A stretch of DNA of 53,311 nucleotides from Myxococcales bacterium (lineage in GTDB: Bacteria > Myxococcota_A > Polyangia > Polyangiales > Polyangiaceae), in assembly GCA_025359105.1 (NCBI GenBank), contig JANYHK010000145.1:1-53311 (forward strand), in the 5' to 3' direction. The notes under the pieces are model-generated. The model did no database searches. It saw nothing but the letters and a program-made list of their open reading frames with translations, and was not told the origin of the DNA. The translations under genes and the position numbers were made by a program. Positions 19,639 to 28,194 of the stretch are shown piece after piece; position 1 is the first letter of the stretch; each line of letters starts with the position of its first letter.

Positions 19639-21123
19639 TCACTTGGCGCTCTGAACGCAGCGGAAGCCGGTGGCGTCGTAGGCCTCGGCGAGATTGTCGG
19701 CGCGGTAGGTGTCGTAGAGGGCGTCGTTCGCGCCGTTCTTGAACGAGCTGCCGTAGACACCGGCGCAGTTGCCCCCCGCAGCGATGCACGGCGGCGCGAC
19801 TCCGAGAAAGCCCGCGTCGAGGGGACCCGTCGCCCTGGAGCTCGAGCTGTCGAAGACTCCCCAGGTCCACTCGCGGACATTTCCGCCGAGGTGCAGGATC
19901 CCCTCCGGCGTGGCGCCGGCCTCCAGGGTGTCCACCTTCTGGATGGGACCGCACCCGGTGCCGCCGTCTTCGTTCTGGTCGAAGACGGCGTGCTGGCAAT
20001 CGGGGGTCGTGTTTCCCCACGGGTAGTGGCGTTTCGCGTCCGGACCGGTGGCGATGATCTGCCACTCGATCGCGGACGGCAGACGCTTCCCCTTGGAGAA
20101 GCAGAACGCCGCCGCGTGGTAGAGGCTGACGCAGTTGATCGGCAGGCGGTCGTTCTCGGTTCCGGTGGTGAACGTCGGTGTCAGTGGCCCGGTCACCGGG
20201 TAGCAGTTCGCCGTGCCCGTCCAGGTGGCGTCCGCGAAGGCCTGGAGCAAGTTCCAGCTGCTGTCCCACAGCATCGTGGCGTCGAACGGCCCGCCCGGAT
20301 CGAGCTTGCATGTTCCGGTGTCGCAGGGGGCCTTGTGAGTCCCCGCCCACGTCTTGAAGTCGCCGACGGTCACCTCGTACCGGTCGACGAGGAGGGCGTA
20401 GTTCATCGGAATGGTCGACCCGAATTCTTCGTATTTCACGAGCCCGCCGTCGATTCGCACGGTGCCCGCGCCTGCATCTGCGTCGGCCGGAGCGTCGGTC
20501 GTCGGGAGGGCGTCGGCGGGAGGGCTCGGCGCGTCGGATTCCGAGGGAGCGTCTCTCCCGCCGTCCGGGAAATCGGGCGTCCCCTTGAGAGTCGACTCGT
20601 CGCACGGCGACGCGATGCACGCGTTCGGATCGAGCGTCGCCGGAAGGCAGCCGCCGTTCACGCACGTCTCGGTGGGCTCGCACGCGCGGTCGATGCACGA
20701 GCGGCGCATGTCGACGCGGACTTGAAGGTCCTCGTGCGGCAGGAACGCGAGGGCGCGGCGCGCGACGATGCAGCCCTTGTAGTCGGGCGGCTTGCACTCG
20801 TCGGCCGACTTGCCGATGCCCATCACCACCTTGAAGCCGAACGTCGCGTCCTTCGATCCGCTCGGTTGGACGACGAGCTCGCCGACGCGGCCGCCCGTGT
20901 CGCACCGGAGGGAGCCGGGGCCAGCCGGCTTCTGCTCGAGCTCCTCGCCGAGCTGGCCGACCGTGATCGCGGTCGTCGTGCCCGGCTTGTCGCACGCGTC
21001 GCCGTACACGAGGATCCGGACCTGCGTGGGCGCGCGGCAGGTGACGAGCGCGGCGACGGCGCCGATGGCGGCAAGCGTGAGGACGGCACGGCGTCGGAAG
21101 CTGCGGCGAGGCCAGCGTCGCAT
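19639..21123 (-). CDS. Lipoprotein with FGE-sulfatase (SUMF1-type) domain, degenerate active site
   Basis: This 494-residue exported protein has an N-terminal signal sequence with a Cys after A-L-V-T near residue 29, then a beta-rich domain with several Cys pairs and an Asp/Ala/Pro linker (about 195-240). The C-terminal domain (about 255-494) follows the formylglycine-generating-enzyme/SUMF1 fold: D-R-Y-E-V-T-V, N-C-V-S-L-Y-H-A-A-A-F-C, K-R-L-P-S-A-I-E-W, Y-P-W-G-N, G-N-V-R-E-W-T-W and G-F-R-C near the end. The second catalytic Cys of true FGE enzymes, upstream of G-F-R-C, is not seen, so a binding role is likelier than catalysis. The start overlaps the preceding stop as TGATG; it is the third gene of the second kinase operon. 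Confidence 0.88.
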   Translation of the reverse strand: MRRWPRRSFRRRAVLTLAAIGAVAALVTCRAPTQVRILVYGDACDKPGTTTAITVGQLGEELEQKPAGPGSLRCDTGGRVGELVVQPSGSKDATFGFKVVMGIGKSADECKPPDYKGCIVARRALAFLPHEDLQVRVDMRRSCIDRACEPTETCVNGGCLPATLDPNACIASPCDESTLKGTPDFPDGGRDAPSESDAPSPPADALPTTDAPADADAGAGTVRIDGGLVKYEEFGSTIPMNYALLVDRYEVTVGDFKTWAGTHKAPCDTGTCKLDPGGPFDATMLWDSSWNLLQAFADATWTGTANCYPVTGPLTPTFTTGTENDRLPINCVSLYHAAAFCFSKGKRLPSAIEWQIIATGPDAKRHYPWGNTTPDCQHAVFDQNEDGGTGCGPIQKVDTLEAGATPEGILHLGGNVREWTWGVFDSSSSRATGPLDAGFLGVAPPCIAAGGNCAGVYGSSFKNGANDALYDTYRADNLAEAYDATGFRCVQSAK

Positions 21124-22052
21124 CAGAACCTCAGCAGCGGGGCCGTCGTGCGGCCAGGTGAGAAGTCTCCGCTCGTGCCGGGTTTCTCCGTCAGGAGAGC
21201 GGCCGTCAAGACGACGCCGCCGACCACGACCGCGCCGACGCCGGCCCAGAACCACCACCGCGAGGTCAGGGCTGCGCGCGACGTTGGGCTCAGCGAGAGC
21301 TCCCGCCGCGTGCCGTCCTCGACCGCGACCTCGGCCTCCGCGTCGTCGAAGCCGTCCCTGGACACACGCACGCGATGCAGGCCGGGCCCGACGGGCGCGT
21401 CCACCGGGGCGGCGCCGAGGGGCTTGTCGTCGATCATGACCTTCGCGCCGTCGACCCGGCTCGAGACGGCGAGGGTGCCCCCTCTTTCGGACGCGCGTGC
21501 GCCACTAGCCGCGCGCGCGACGAGCTCGACGTCGAGCGCGAGGAGACCACCCCCCGGCAGATCGACCTCGCGCCGCCAGGTCTGGTAGCCGTCGGCCGCG
21601 ATCTCGACGGTCGCCTTGCCGGCGCTGAGCGCGATCGCACCCGGAAGCGGCGTCTTCCCGACGACGGTGTCACGCACGAGCACCCGCGCGCCCGCGACGG
21701 CGCACCTCACCTCGAGGCGCCCGACCTTGGCGCGCACCTCCGCGAGCAGGCCGTCGAGCCCAGGGACCTTCGCGAGGACGTCGGGGGGCGCCTCCTTCGC
21801 GAAGCGCTCGAACGAGGCGAGCGCCTCCGGATAGCGGCCGAGGAACTGCAGCGCGCGCCCCTTGTTGTAGAGGATCGCGGGGAGGGGCGCCTTGGCGTAC
21901 GCCTGATCGTAGACGCGGACGGCTTCCTCGTAGTTGCGGTTGGCGACGAGCTCGTCGGCCTGCCGCTTGAGGGCGTCGTCCTCGGCGCGCGCGGGGAGCG
22001 GGGCGAGGAAGAGCGCCAAGAACAGCGTTGCGACGAGGAACAGGGCTCGCAT
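21123..22052 (-). CDS. TPR/PEGA-domain exported membrane protein
   Basis: This 309-residue protein has a signal peptide (A-R-A-E near residue 23) and TPR-like helices at about 30-95 with N-Y-E-E-A-V-R-V-Y-D and G-R-Y-P-E-A-L-A-S-F. Two PEGA-like beta modules follow at about 115-180 and 190-255, with K-T-P-L-P-G and D-G-Y-Q-T-W in the first and G-A-A-P-V-D-A-P in the second. One membrane helix lies near 268-290. It corresponds in position and architecture to the 9345-10385 gene of the first kinase operon. Both ends overlap the neighbouring genes as TGATG, so translation is coupled with kinase and lipoprotein. Confidence 0.85.
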   Translation of the reverse strand: MRALFLVATLFLALFLAPLPARAEDDALKRQADELVANRNYEEAVRVYDQAYAKAPLPAILYNKGRALQFLGRYPEALASFERFAKEAPPDVLAKVPGLDGLLAEVRAKVGRLEVRCAVAGARVLVRDTVVGKTPLPGAIALSAGKATVEIAADGYQTWRREVDLPGGGLLALDVELVARAASGARASERGGTLAVSSRVDGAKVMIDDKPLGAAPVDAPVGPGLHRVRVSRDGFDDAEAEVAVEDGTRRELSLSPTSRAALTSRWWFWAGVGAVVVGGVVLTAALLTEKPGTSGDFSPGRTTAPLLRF

Positions 22053-23494
22053 CAGATCGACACCGGCGTGGGGGCAGGCTTCGGCTGGGGGGTGGTCGCG
22101 GTGGACGGGGCGGGGGGCGAGCCGGTCGGGCGGGCGGGTGTGGGCACGGGTTTTGGATGGCGAGGGAGCGAGCTCGGGAGCGCCGACGGAGCAGGCAGCG
22201 GATCCCGGATGGCTGCGGCGGGCGTGCTCGCGGACGGGCTCGCAGACGCGGGCGGCGGGGCGACGGGCTGCTCTGGCGGCGCGGTGGTCGACGGCGCGCT
22301 GCTGCCCGCGACGTTCTGGACGGGGTTCGCCGATCTGCGGAAGTAGAACGCGGTGCCCCCGACGGTGAGCGCGAGCACGGTCAGCCCAGCCACCATCGCG
22401 AACCGTCGTCCGGCGCGCGGCGCGCTCGCGCCCGGGACCGCCGCGGCGCCGAGCGTATTGCCTATGGGGGCCAGCGTGGCGGGAGGGGCGGGCGGGGCAG
22501 GCGTGGCCGGCGGCGGCGGCGTTTGCGCGGAGACGGTGGCGGACAGCTCGCCGGGGCGCGGTCCGGTATCCCCGACTCCCCGCGGCACGATCTGGATGCC
22601 CGCCTTGCTCGGCGCGCCGAGAATCGGAGAGAGCTGCGCCCACGCGTCGCGCGCGTTGGGCGGCCGCGCCGCGGGCTCGCGCGCCACGACGCGCGCGAAC
22701 CAGGCGTCGAAGCCCTGCGGCACCGGCGCTCCCCCGAGCTCGCGCGCGCGCTCGCTCGCAGGCGCAAGCGGGTCGAACAGGATCTCGCGCATGACAACGA
22801 TTCCTTGCGGCTCGAGCTCGTTCGCACTCTTCCAGTACAGCCTGCCCGTCAGGAGGAAGAACGCCATGAGCCCGAGCGCCCACACGTCGGTCGCGGGCGA
22901 TATCTTCGCACCCGCCTGTGTCTGTTCGGGCGCCATCCACAGCGGTGTGCCGACGGCCTTGGTCGTGCTGGCGTCGCTCCCCATGATCTTGGCGATGCCG
23001 AAGTCGAGGACCTTCAGGATGAAACGCGCCTCGGCGAGGCGCGGGCGCGCGAGGAAGACGTTTCCCGGCTTCAGGTCCCGGTGCACGACCGGAATGTCGT
23101 GCGCAGCGCCGAGCGCGTGGCAAAGCTGCGCGAAGATCTCCGCGACCTCCGCGGGGGGAAGCGCGCCGCGCCGGTCGGCGAACGCCGCGAGGTCCTCGCC
23201 GTCGAGGAGCTCCATCGCCAGCCAGGGGATGCCGGTCTTGGTGTCCAGGCCGGCGGCGATGACGTCGACCACGTGCTCGCTCGCCACGAGCGAGCCGACC
23301 CGGGCCTCCTGGGCGAAGCGGCGGCGCATCTCGGCGTCGCCGGAGCGCGCCTCGAGCATCAGCTTGAGCGCGCGTCGCTTGTTCGTCGAGATCTGCTCGA
23401 CGACGTACACCGCCCCCATGCCGCCGCGCGAGAGCGGCGAGACGACGCGGAAGTCGTCGCCGAACACGGTGCCGGGCGCCAGGTCGAGGACCAC
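22052..23494 (-). CDS. Transmembrane Hanks-type Ser/Thr protein kinase
   Basis: This 480-residue kinase has S-R-G-G-M-G-A-V-Y, catalytic Lys44 (A-L-K-L), H-R-D-L-K-P-G-N with Asp140, D-F-G near 164 and a G-T-P-L-W-M-A-P-E activation segment, so the active site is complete. After the kinase domain come a Pro/Ala linker, one membrane helix at about 375-397 and a Pro/Ser-rich outer tail without known sensor repeats. No ATG lies near the kinase domain; the GTG at 23494 places 11 residues before the glycine-loop region and is the best start. It opens the second kinase, TPR/PEGA and lipoprotein operon, divergent from the zinc-ribbon gene 60 bases away. Confidence 0.93.
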   Translation of the reverse strand: MVLDLAPGTVFGDDFRVVSPLSRGGMGAVYVVEQISTNKRRALKLMLEARSGDAEMRRRFAQEARVGSLVASEHVVDVIAAGLDTKTGIPWLAMELLDGEDLAAFADRRGALPPAEVAEIFAQLCHALGAAHDIPVVHRDLKPGNVFLARPRLAEARFILKVLDFGIAKIMGSDASTTKAVGTPLWMAPEQTQAGAKISPATDVWALGLMAFFLLTGRLYWKSANELEPQGIVVMREILFDPLAPASERARELGGAPVPQGFDAWFARVVAREPAARPPNARDAWAQLSPILGAPSKAGIQIVPRGVGDTGPRPGELSATVSAQTPPPPATPAPPAPPATLAPIGNTLGAAAVPGASAPRAGRRFAMVAGLTVLALTVGGTAFYFRRSANPVQNVAGSSAPSTTAPPEQPVAPPPASASPSASTPAAAIRDPLPAPSALPSSLPRHPKPVPTPARPTGSPPAPSTATTPQPKPAPTPVSI

Positions 23495-23554
23495 GAGGCG
23501 CGATGTTACCCGGTTCGTGCAGGCCAGGGGAACGCGCGGTATAACGCCGCCCGA

Positions 23555-24232
23555 ATGAGCTCCTCCCGCGAAGACACCGTCGTTTGCCCCGGCTGCGCGA
23601 AGCCCGGCCAGCTCAGGCTGACCACATCGCTGGACGTCACGGCCGAACCCTCCAAGAAGGAGCAGTTGCTCCGCGGCCGACTCTCCACCTTCACCTGCGC
23701 GCATTGCGGTCGCGAGGCTCGCATCGTCCACCCCCTCCTCTACAAGGACACCGCGCAAGGCCTCGTCGTGCAGCTCGATCCGGAAGGGACGCTCGACGTG
23801 ACGTCGCTCGTGGCCCGGCTCGGCGAGCCGCGGCCGCGCGTGTCCCGTCTGGTGCGCGACGGCAACGCCCTCATCGAGAAGGTTCGGATCCACGACGCGT
23901 CGCTCGACGACCGCGTCGTCGAGGTCATGAAGCTCCTCCTCGCGGTGAGCCACGCGGAGCACATGAACGCGCCGTGGTACTTCGAGCGCGCCGAGGACGC
24001 CAACAAGTCCAACAAGGGGCCTGCGCTTCTCTTCACGATCGTCACCGCGAAGGGGCCGCTCGCGACGCGACGCCCGCGCGCCGAGTACGATGCGCTCGCC
24101 GCCGATCTGGAGAGCCGCGGCGCCCTGGCCAGCACGTCCGCGGCTGGCGAGGCCGACGAACCCTTCGCGATCATCGATCGCGACTACGCGCGGCAGTGGC
24201 TGGCGCAGCCGAGCCCCCCCGTCACCCGATGA
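23555..24232 (+). CDS. CpXC-type zinc-ribbon protein
   Basis: This 225-residue soluble protein begins with V-V-C-P-G-C about 10 residues in, and about 35 residues later has F-T-C-A-H-C-G. The pair of CxxC knuckles makes a typical zinc ribbon, and the following strands match the CpXC domain style. The C-terminal half is mixed alpha/beta without a catalytic motif. CpXC proteins have no agreed function. It is divergent from the kinase and converges with the FAD oxidoreductase, whose stop overlaps its own end by 11 bases. Confidence 0.8.
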   Translation: MSSSREDTVVCPGCAKPGQLRLTTSLDVTAEPSKKEQLLRGRLSTFTCAHCGREARIVHPLLYKDTAQGLVVQLDPEGTLDVTSLVARLGEPRPRVSRLVRDGNALIEKVRIHDASLDDRVVEVMKLLLAVSHAEHMNAPWYFERAEDANKSNKGPALLFTIVTAKGPLATRRPRAEYDALAADLESRGALASTSAAGEADEPFAIIDRDYARQWLAQPSPPVTR

Positions 24233-25391
24233 TCATCGCCTCGCTGAGGAGCTTCCCCTCCTTGAAACGACGCAGGTTCCATCGGTCGAAGAGCTCCGAA
24301 CGCTGCCCGTCCACGATGTGCTCGGCGATGAGCTTGCCGACGATGGGCGCCATCATGAACCCGTGCCCCATGAAGCCGCTCGCCTGGAAGAATCCCTCGA
24401 CGTCGTCGATCGGGCCGATGATGGGGTTCGCGTCGGGCGTGATGTCGTAGCAGCCGGCCCACTGGCGGAGCACCTTCACGTCGCCGAGCACCGGGCACGC
24501 GCGGGTGAGGCTCCGTGCGTACGTGCCGAGGAAGGCGAACGAGCTGTTCTGGTCGATGCCGTCCGGCACGCGCGCCTGGCCCACCCCGCCGACGATCTCG
24601 CCGCGCGTGGATTGGCTGAAATACAGGCCGTCCGTGAGATCGGCGACGAGGGGCTTCAGCCACGGCTTGAGCGGCTCGGTGGAGCAAATTTCGTGGCGGT
24701 GGGGTTTGTTGGGGAGCTCCACGCCGAGCAGCCTCGCGATCTCCGGCGACCAGGCGCCGGCGGCGTTCACGACCTTGTTCGTCTTGATCGTGACGACGGG
24801 GGCGCCGGGCTCGTTCAGCTTCTGGATGCGCACGCCCTCGATCGCGCGGCCGCGGGTGTCGAAGCCGAGGACGTCGGCGAAGGTCGCGACCTCGACGCCG
24901 AGCTTGCGCGCGGCCTGCGCGAAGCCCCAGACGAACGGCCAAGGGAAGACGACGCCATCGTCACCGTTGTAGCTGGCGGCGACGAGCCCGTCGGTGCCCA
25001 GCTCGGGGACGAGCTTCTGCGCCTCCTTGGGCGAGAGCATCTTCGTCGCCAGGCCGCACGCGTTCTGCAAAGTCACGCTCTGCTCGAGGCTCCTCCTCTT
25101 GTCTTCGCTGCGGACGAGGAAGAGGTAGCCGCCCTGGCGGAACCACACGTTGATCTTCATCTCGGTCGCGAACTCGCGGCACATGCGGATGCTCTCCTGC
25201 ATGAGCCTCACGTTCGCTTCGCTCGACCATTGCGCGCGGATGCCGCCGCCGTTGCGCCCGCTCGCGCCGCCGCACAAATAACCCCGATCGACGACGAGGA
25301 CGTCCGAAAGGCCCCGCCTGGCGAGGTGGTAGGCGATCGACAGTCCCATGATGCCGGCGCCGATGACGACGATCTCCGCGTGGTCGCGCAC
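24222..25391 (-). CDS. FAD-dependent oxidoreductase of the DAO/sarcosine-oxidase group
   Basis: This 389-residue flavoenzyme opens with a dinucleotide-binding fold, V-V-I-G-A-G-I-M-G-L-S, at about residue 8, then a second FAD strand near V-V-D-R. G-G-A-S-G-R-N-G-G-G-I-R follows, typical of the sarcosine oxidase beta/glycine oxidase family. The C-terminal end has G-C-Y-D-I-T-P-D-A-N-P-I-I-G-P and G-F-M-G-H-G-F, the usual FAD-contacting segment. It probably oxidises an N-methyl or amino substrate. The start is GTG at 25391. No subunit or aminomethyltransferase partner is adjacent, so it is likely a single-subunit enzyme. Confidence 0.9.
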   Translation of the reverse strand: MRDHAEIVVIGAGIMGLSIAYHLARRGLSDVLVVDRGYLCGGASGRNGGGIRAQWSSEANVRLMQESIRMCREFATEMKINVWFRQGGYLFLVRSEDKRRSLEQSVTLQNACGLATKMLSPKEAQKLVPELGTDGLVAASYNGDDGVVFPWPFVWGFAQAARKLGVEVATFADVLGFDTRGRAIEGVRIQKLNEPGAPVVTIKTNKVVNAAGAWSPEIARLLGVELPNKPHRHEICSTEPLKPWLKPLVADLTDGLYFSQSTRGEIVGGVGQARVPDGIDQNSSFAFLGTYARSLTRACPVLGDVKVLRQWAGCYDITPDANPIIGPIDDVEGFFQASGFMGHGFMMAPIVGKLIAEHIVDGQRSELFDRWNLRRFKEGKLLSEAMIIG

Positions 25392-25448
25392 GCCGTCAGC
25401 TTAGCAAATCGGGCGACGCGCGCGTGGAGGGCGAGCTATAGGAGCCGC

Positions 25449-27350
25449 GTGGAATCACGAATGGCGCGGCTGCGGCGCGCGTTCCTGGGGGACGCGCCTC
25501 GGCGCCTCCTCCCGCTTCTCGCCCCGACCGTGTTGGCGCTCGGCCTCGATTTCGCGCTGCGCGGCGCGCTTCTCGCCGGCTTCCGGCCGGCGGGGAAGGC
25601 GATTTACTTCAGCTCGCTGCTCGTCAGCGCGGCGCTCTGGTTCTTTCCGCTCTGGGTCGCCGCGCGTTTCTGGCAGACGCAGCGCGCGGCAGTCGCCATG
25701 TTCTTCGGGCTCTTCGTGCTGCCAATAGCGACCCTCGGGTACGGCGGCCAGGCCCTCTACTTCCACGTGTTCCACGGCTACGTCGGGCGCGACACCGTTC
25801 GCCTCGGCATCACGCTGCGCGGCACGGTCGGCGGGTGGCTGGTGTCGTGGGGGAGCCCGGGCCGCTTCTTCCTCGTCGTCGCGTTTGGGATACTGGCGAC
25901 GCTCGGCCTCGCACTGCTCGTTCGCCGCGTTGCCCCGGGCGTGAAGGGGCGGCCACCGATCCTCGCAGTGGTCACGTTCGTTGCGGCGCTCGCGTGCCTC
26001 TCCGTCTTCGAAGGGGTGGACAGCCGCTTTCTCCAGGCGGCGACGCCCGACGTCTGCTTCGCCCACGGCGCGACGCACGCCGTCGTCTCCGCGCTCGCGG
26101 GTGACGTGCGCGCCCGTCAGGGCATGGCGGTGCGGACGCCAGTGTCGCTCCCGCCGCTCTCGCGCGCTCGTGCGCGGCCGGTCAACGTGATCGTCGTGCT
26201 CACCGAGAGCGTTCGCGCCGACGCGATGTGCTCCGCCGCGCCGCCGCTGTGCGTCTCACCGTTCCTCGACGAGGTCGCCGCCGATCGCATACCGCTCGGG
26301 CGGCTGACGACGCAGGCGCCGAACACCTTCTCCGCGTGCATGATCCTGTGGACGGGCCTGGCCCCCAACGCGGACTTCAAGACCGCGCACTCGGCCCCCG
26401 TCCTGTGGGAGATCGCGCGCGCCGTCGGCTACCGCACCGCTTACGTGACGTCGCAGAACGCGAGCTACGAGAACTTCTCGGCGTACGTACAGAACGCGGG
26501 GATCGATCGCCTCGCGACCGGGGGCGATCTCGGGGGGATGGAGCAAGAGCAGCTCGGCGCTCCGGACGAGCGGGCGTTCGACGAGGGGCTGCGCTTCGCG
26601 CGCGAGGCCGGCAGCGCGCCCTACTTCGCCGTCATCCACCTCTCGAACACCCACGCGCCGTACCGGACGGATCCAGCGGTCCGCCCCTTCACACCGGACT
26701 CCGACGATCCCCTCGGAGACGCGACGCTCTTCCACAACCGCTCCGGCAACTCCGTGCGCCTGCAGGAGCGCACGCTCGCCGGCATGATCCGCGAGCTGCG
26801 CCGCTTGCCGAGCTGGGACGACACCGCGGTCGTCGTGCTCTCCGATCACGGCGAGCAGTTTCGCGAGCACGGCGCCATCTACCACAACCACTCGCTGTAC
26901 GAGGAGGAGCTCCGGGTGCCGGGGTGGCTCGTCGCGGGCTCGCGCGTCCTCGGCGACGAGGAGCGCGCGTCGCTCGCGGCGTTCGCGCGGAGCCGCACGT
27001 ACGCGCAGGACGTGCACGCCACGATCGTGGATCTGCTCGGCGTCGATCGCCGCGCGCTCCCGATGGATGACCCCGCTGCGCGCTCGCTCGTGCGCCCGCG
27101 CGCGGCGGGCGAGCCGTTCGCGTTGATGGCGACCACGACGGCGGTGTGGGAGCCGGACACCGCGATCATCGGCGCGATGGAGGGGGAGCACAAAGTCTTC
27201 GGACCGCCGGGCGGCGGCGTCCACGCCTTCACGTGCATCGACGTCTTGCGCCACCCGTCGGAGGTGACGCCGTCGTCGAGCGACGCGTGGTGCGCCCCGA
27301 TGATCGAGCGGGCGCGCGCAGCGTTCGGCGACCTCCCGCCGAAACCGTGA
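25449..27350 (+). CDS. Sulfatase-fold membrane protein (LtaS/EptA-like)
   Basis: This 633-residue protein has about five membrane helices in the first 190 residues. A periplasmic domain of the alkaline phosphatase/sulfatase superfamily follows. It has V-I-V-V-L-T-E-S-V-R-A-D (metal Glu), N-T-F-S-A-C (probable nucleophile region), H-L-S-N-T-H-A-P-Y and V-V-V-L-S-D-H-G-E-Q-F (Asp-His metal site), then H-N-H-S-L-Y-E-E-E. This resembles lipoteichoic acid synthase and phosphoethanolamine transferases, so it may transfer a polar group onto a lipid or glycan. A TAGGAG site lies 6 bases before the GTG at 25449, which I chose over the ATG 12 bases later. Confidence 0.85.
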   Translation: MESRMARLRRAFLGDAPRRLLPLLAPTVLALGLDFALRGALLAGFRPAGKAIYFSSLLVSAALWFFPLWVAARFWQTQRAAVAMFFGLFVLPIATLGYGGQALYFHVFHGYVGRDTVRLGITLRGTVGGWLVSWGSPGRFFLVVAFGILATLGLALLVRRVAPGVKGRPPILAVVTFVAALACLSVFEGVDSRFLQAATPDVCFAHGATHAVVSALAGDVRARQGMAVRTPVSLPPLSRARARPVNVIVVLTESVRADAMCSAAPPLCVSPFLDEVAADRIPLGRLTTQAPNTFSACMILWTGLAPNADFKTAHSAPVLWEIARAVGYRTAYVTSQNASYENFSAYVQNAGIDRLATGGDLGGMEQEQLGAPDERAFDEGLRFAREAGSAPYFAVIHLSNTHAPYRTDPAVRPFTPDSDDPLGDATLFHNRSGNSVRLQERTLAGMIRELRRLPSWDDTAVVVLSDHGEQFREHGAIYHNHSLYEEELRVPGWLVAGSRVLGDEERASLAAFARSRTYAQDVHATIVDLLGVDRRALPMDDPAARSLVRPRAAGEPFALMATTTAVWEPDTAIIGAMEGEHKVFGPPGGGVHAFTCIDVLRHPSEVTPSSSDAWCAPMIERARAAFGDLPPKP

Positions 27351-27354
27351 CGGG

Positions 27355-28194
27355 TCAGCTCCCCCGCGGCATCTGCGCGAGGATGGCGGCGTGCAGGTGT
27401 CCGTTCGTCATCAGGACGCCGGCAGCGTTCGCCAGCTCGCGGGTGCGGTAGTCGAAGGGGGCGCCGGTCGCGTCGGTGACCTCACCCCCTGCCGCGCGCA
27501 CGATCGCCTCCGGGGCGCACGAGTCCCAGCGCTTGCCGGCGACGCCGGTGTGCACATAAACGTCGGCCTCGCCGCACGCGACGAGCGTGCCCTTCACGCC
27601 CGCGCTCCCGACCTGGTCGACCTGCGTGGCGGAGAGGCGCGCGATGAGCTGCGTCGTCGTCTCGGATCGATTCGAGCGCGACACGACGACGCGCGCTTTG
27701 TCGAGCGCGCCGACGCGCGTGGTGCGGATCGCCTTGCGCACGCCCGCCGAGACCTCGAACGCATGGCCATCCATTCCCGCGAAGGTGCGATCGACCGTTG
27801 GCCATCCGACGACGCCGAGCGTCGCGCGACCCTCCTCGGCGAGCCCGATCATCACGGCGAACTGTCCATTTCTCGCGACGAATTCGCGCGTGCCGTCGAG
27901 CGGGTCGACGAAGAACGCGCTCCTCGACGCCTCGAAGCCCTCGAACGTCGCGGGATCGCTCTCCTCGGCGACAATCGGAATCCCGGGGAACGCCGCGGCG
28001 AGCGCGCGCGTGATGTGGTCGTTCGCGAGCTTGTCGGCGCGCGTGACAGGATCCGCCGTCCCCTTCCCTTTGTACTCGACGTCGAAGGCCTGCCCGTACA
28101 CCTCGAGCACGATCGCCCCGGCCTCGGCCGCGATCGCGAGGGCGCGCTCGAGCACGTCGGCGCGCGCGAACGACGTGCCGGCCACCCGCGTCAC
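27355..28194 (-). CDS. cysQ: 3'(2'),5'-bisphosphate nucleotidase (inositol monophosphatase fold)
   Basis: This 279-residue enzyme is a CysQ-type phosphatase that recycles adenosine 3',5'-bisphosphate from sulfate assimilation. Its Mg-binding motifs are present: D-P-V-T-R-A-D, E-E-S-D, D-P-L-D-G-T-R-E-F and W-D-S-C-A-P-E-A-I. Length is normal. The start is a GTG at 28194 that overlaps the stop of the aldo/keto reductase as GTGA, so translation is coupled. An inositol monophosphatase activity cannot be excluded by motif alone. No other sulfur-assimilation gene is nearby. Confidence 0.88.
   Translation of the reverse strand: MTRVAGTSFARADVLERALAIAAEAGAIVLEVYGQAFDVEYKGKGTADPVTRADKLANDHITRALAAAFPGIPIVAEESDPATFEGFEASRSAFFVDPLDGTREFVARNGQFAVMIGLAEEGRATLGVVGWPTVDRTFAGMDGHAFEVSAGVRKAIRTTRVGALDKARVVVSRSNRSETTTQLIARLSATQVDQVGSAGVKGTLVACGEADVYVHTGVAGKRWDSCAPEAIVRAAGGEVTDATGAPFDYRTRELANAAGVLMTNGHLHAAILAQMPRGS

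Noticed and set aside
24090-25448. Upstream extension of the sulfatase-fold protein
   Set aside because: It lies opposite the FAD oxidoreductase gene and has no resemblance to any family; the GTG at 25449 has a TAGGAG site.
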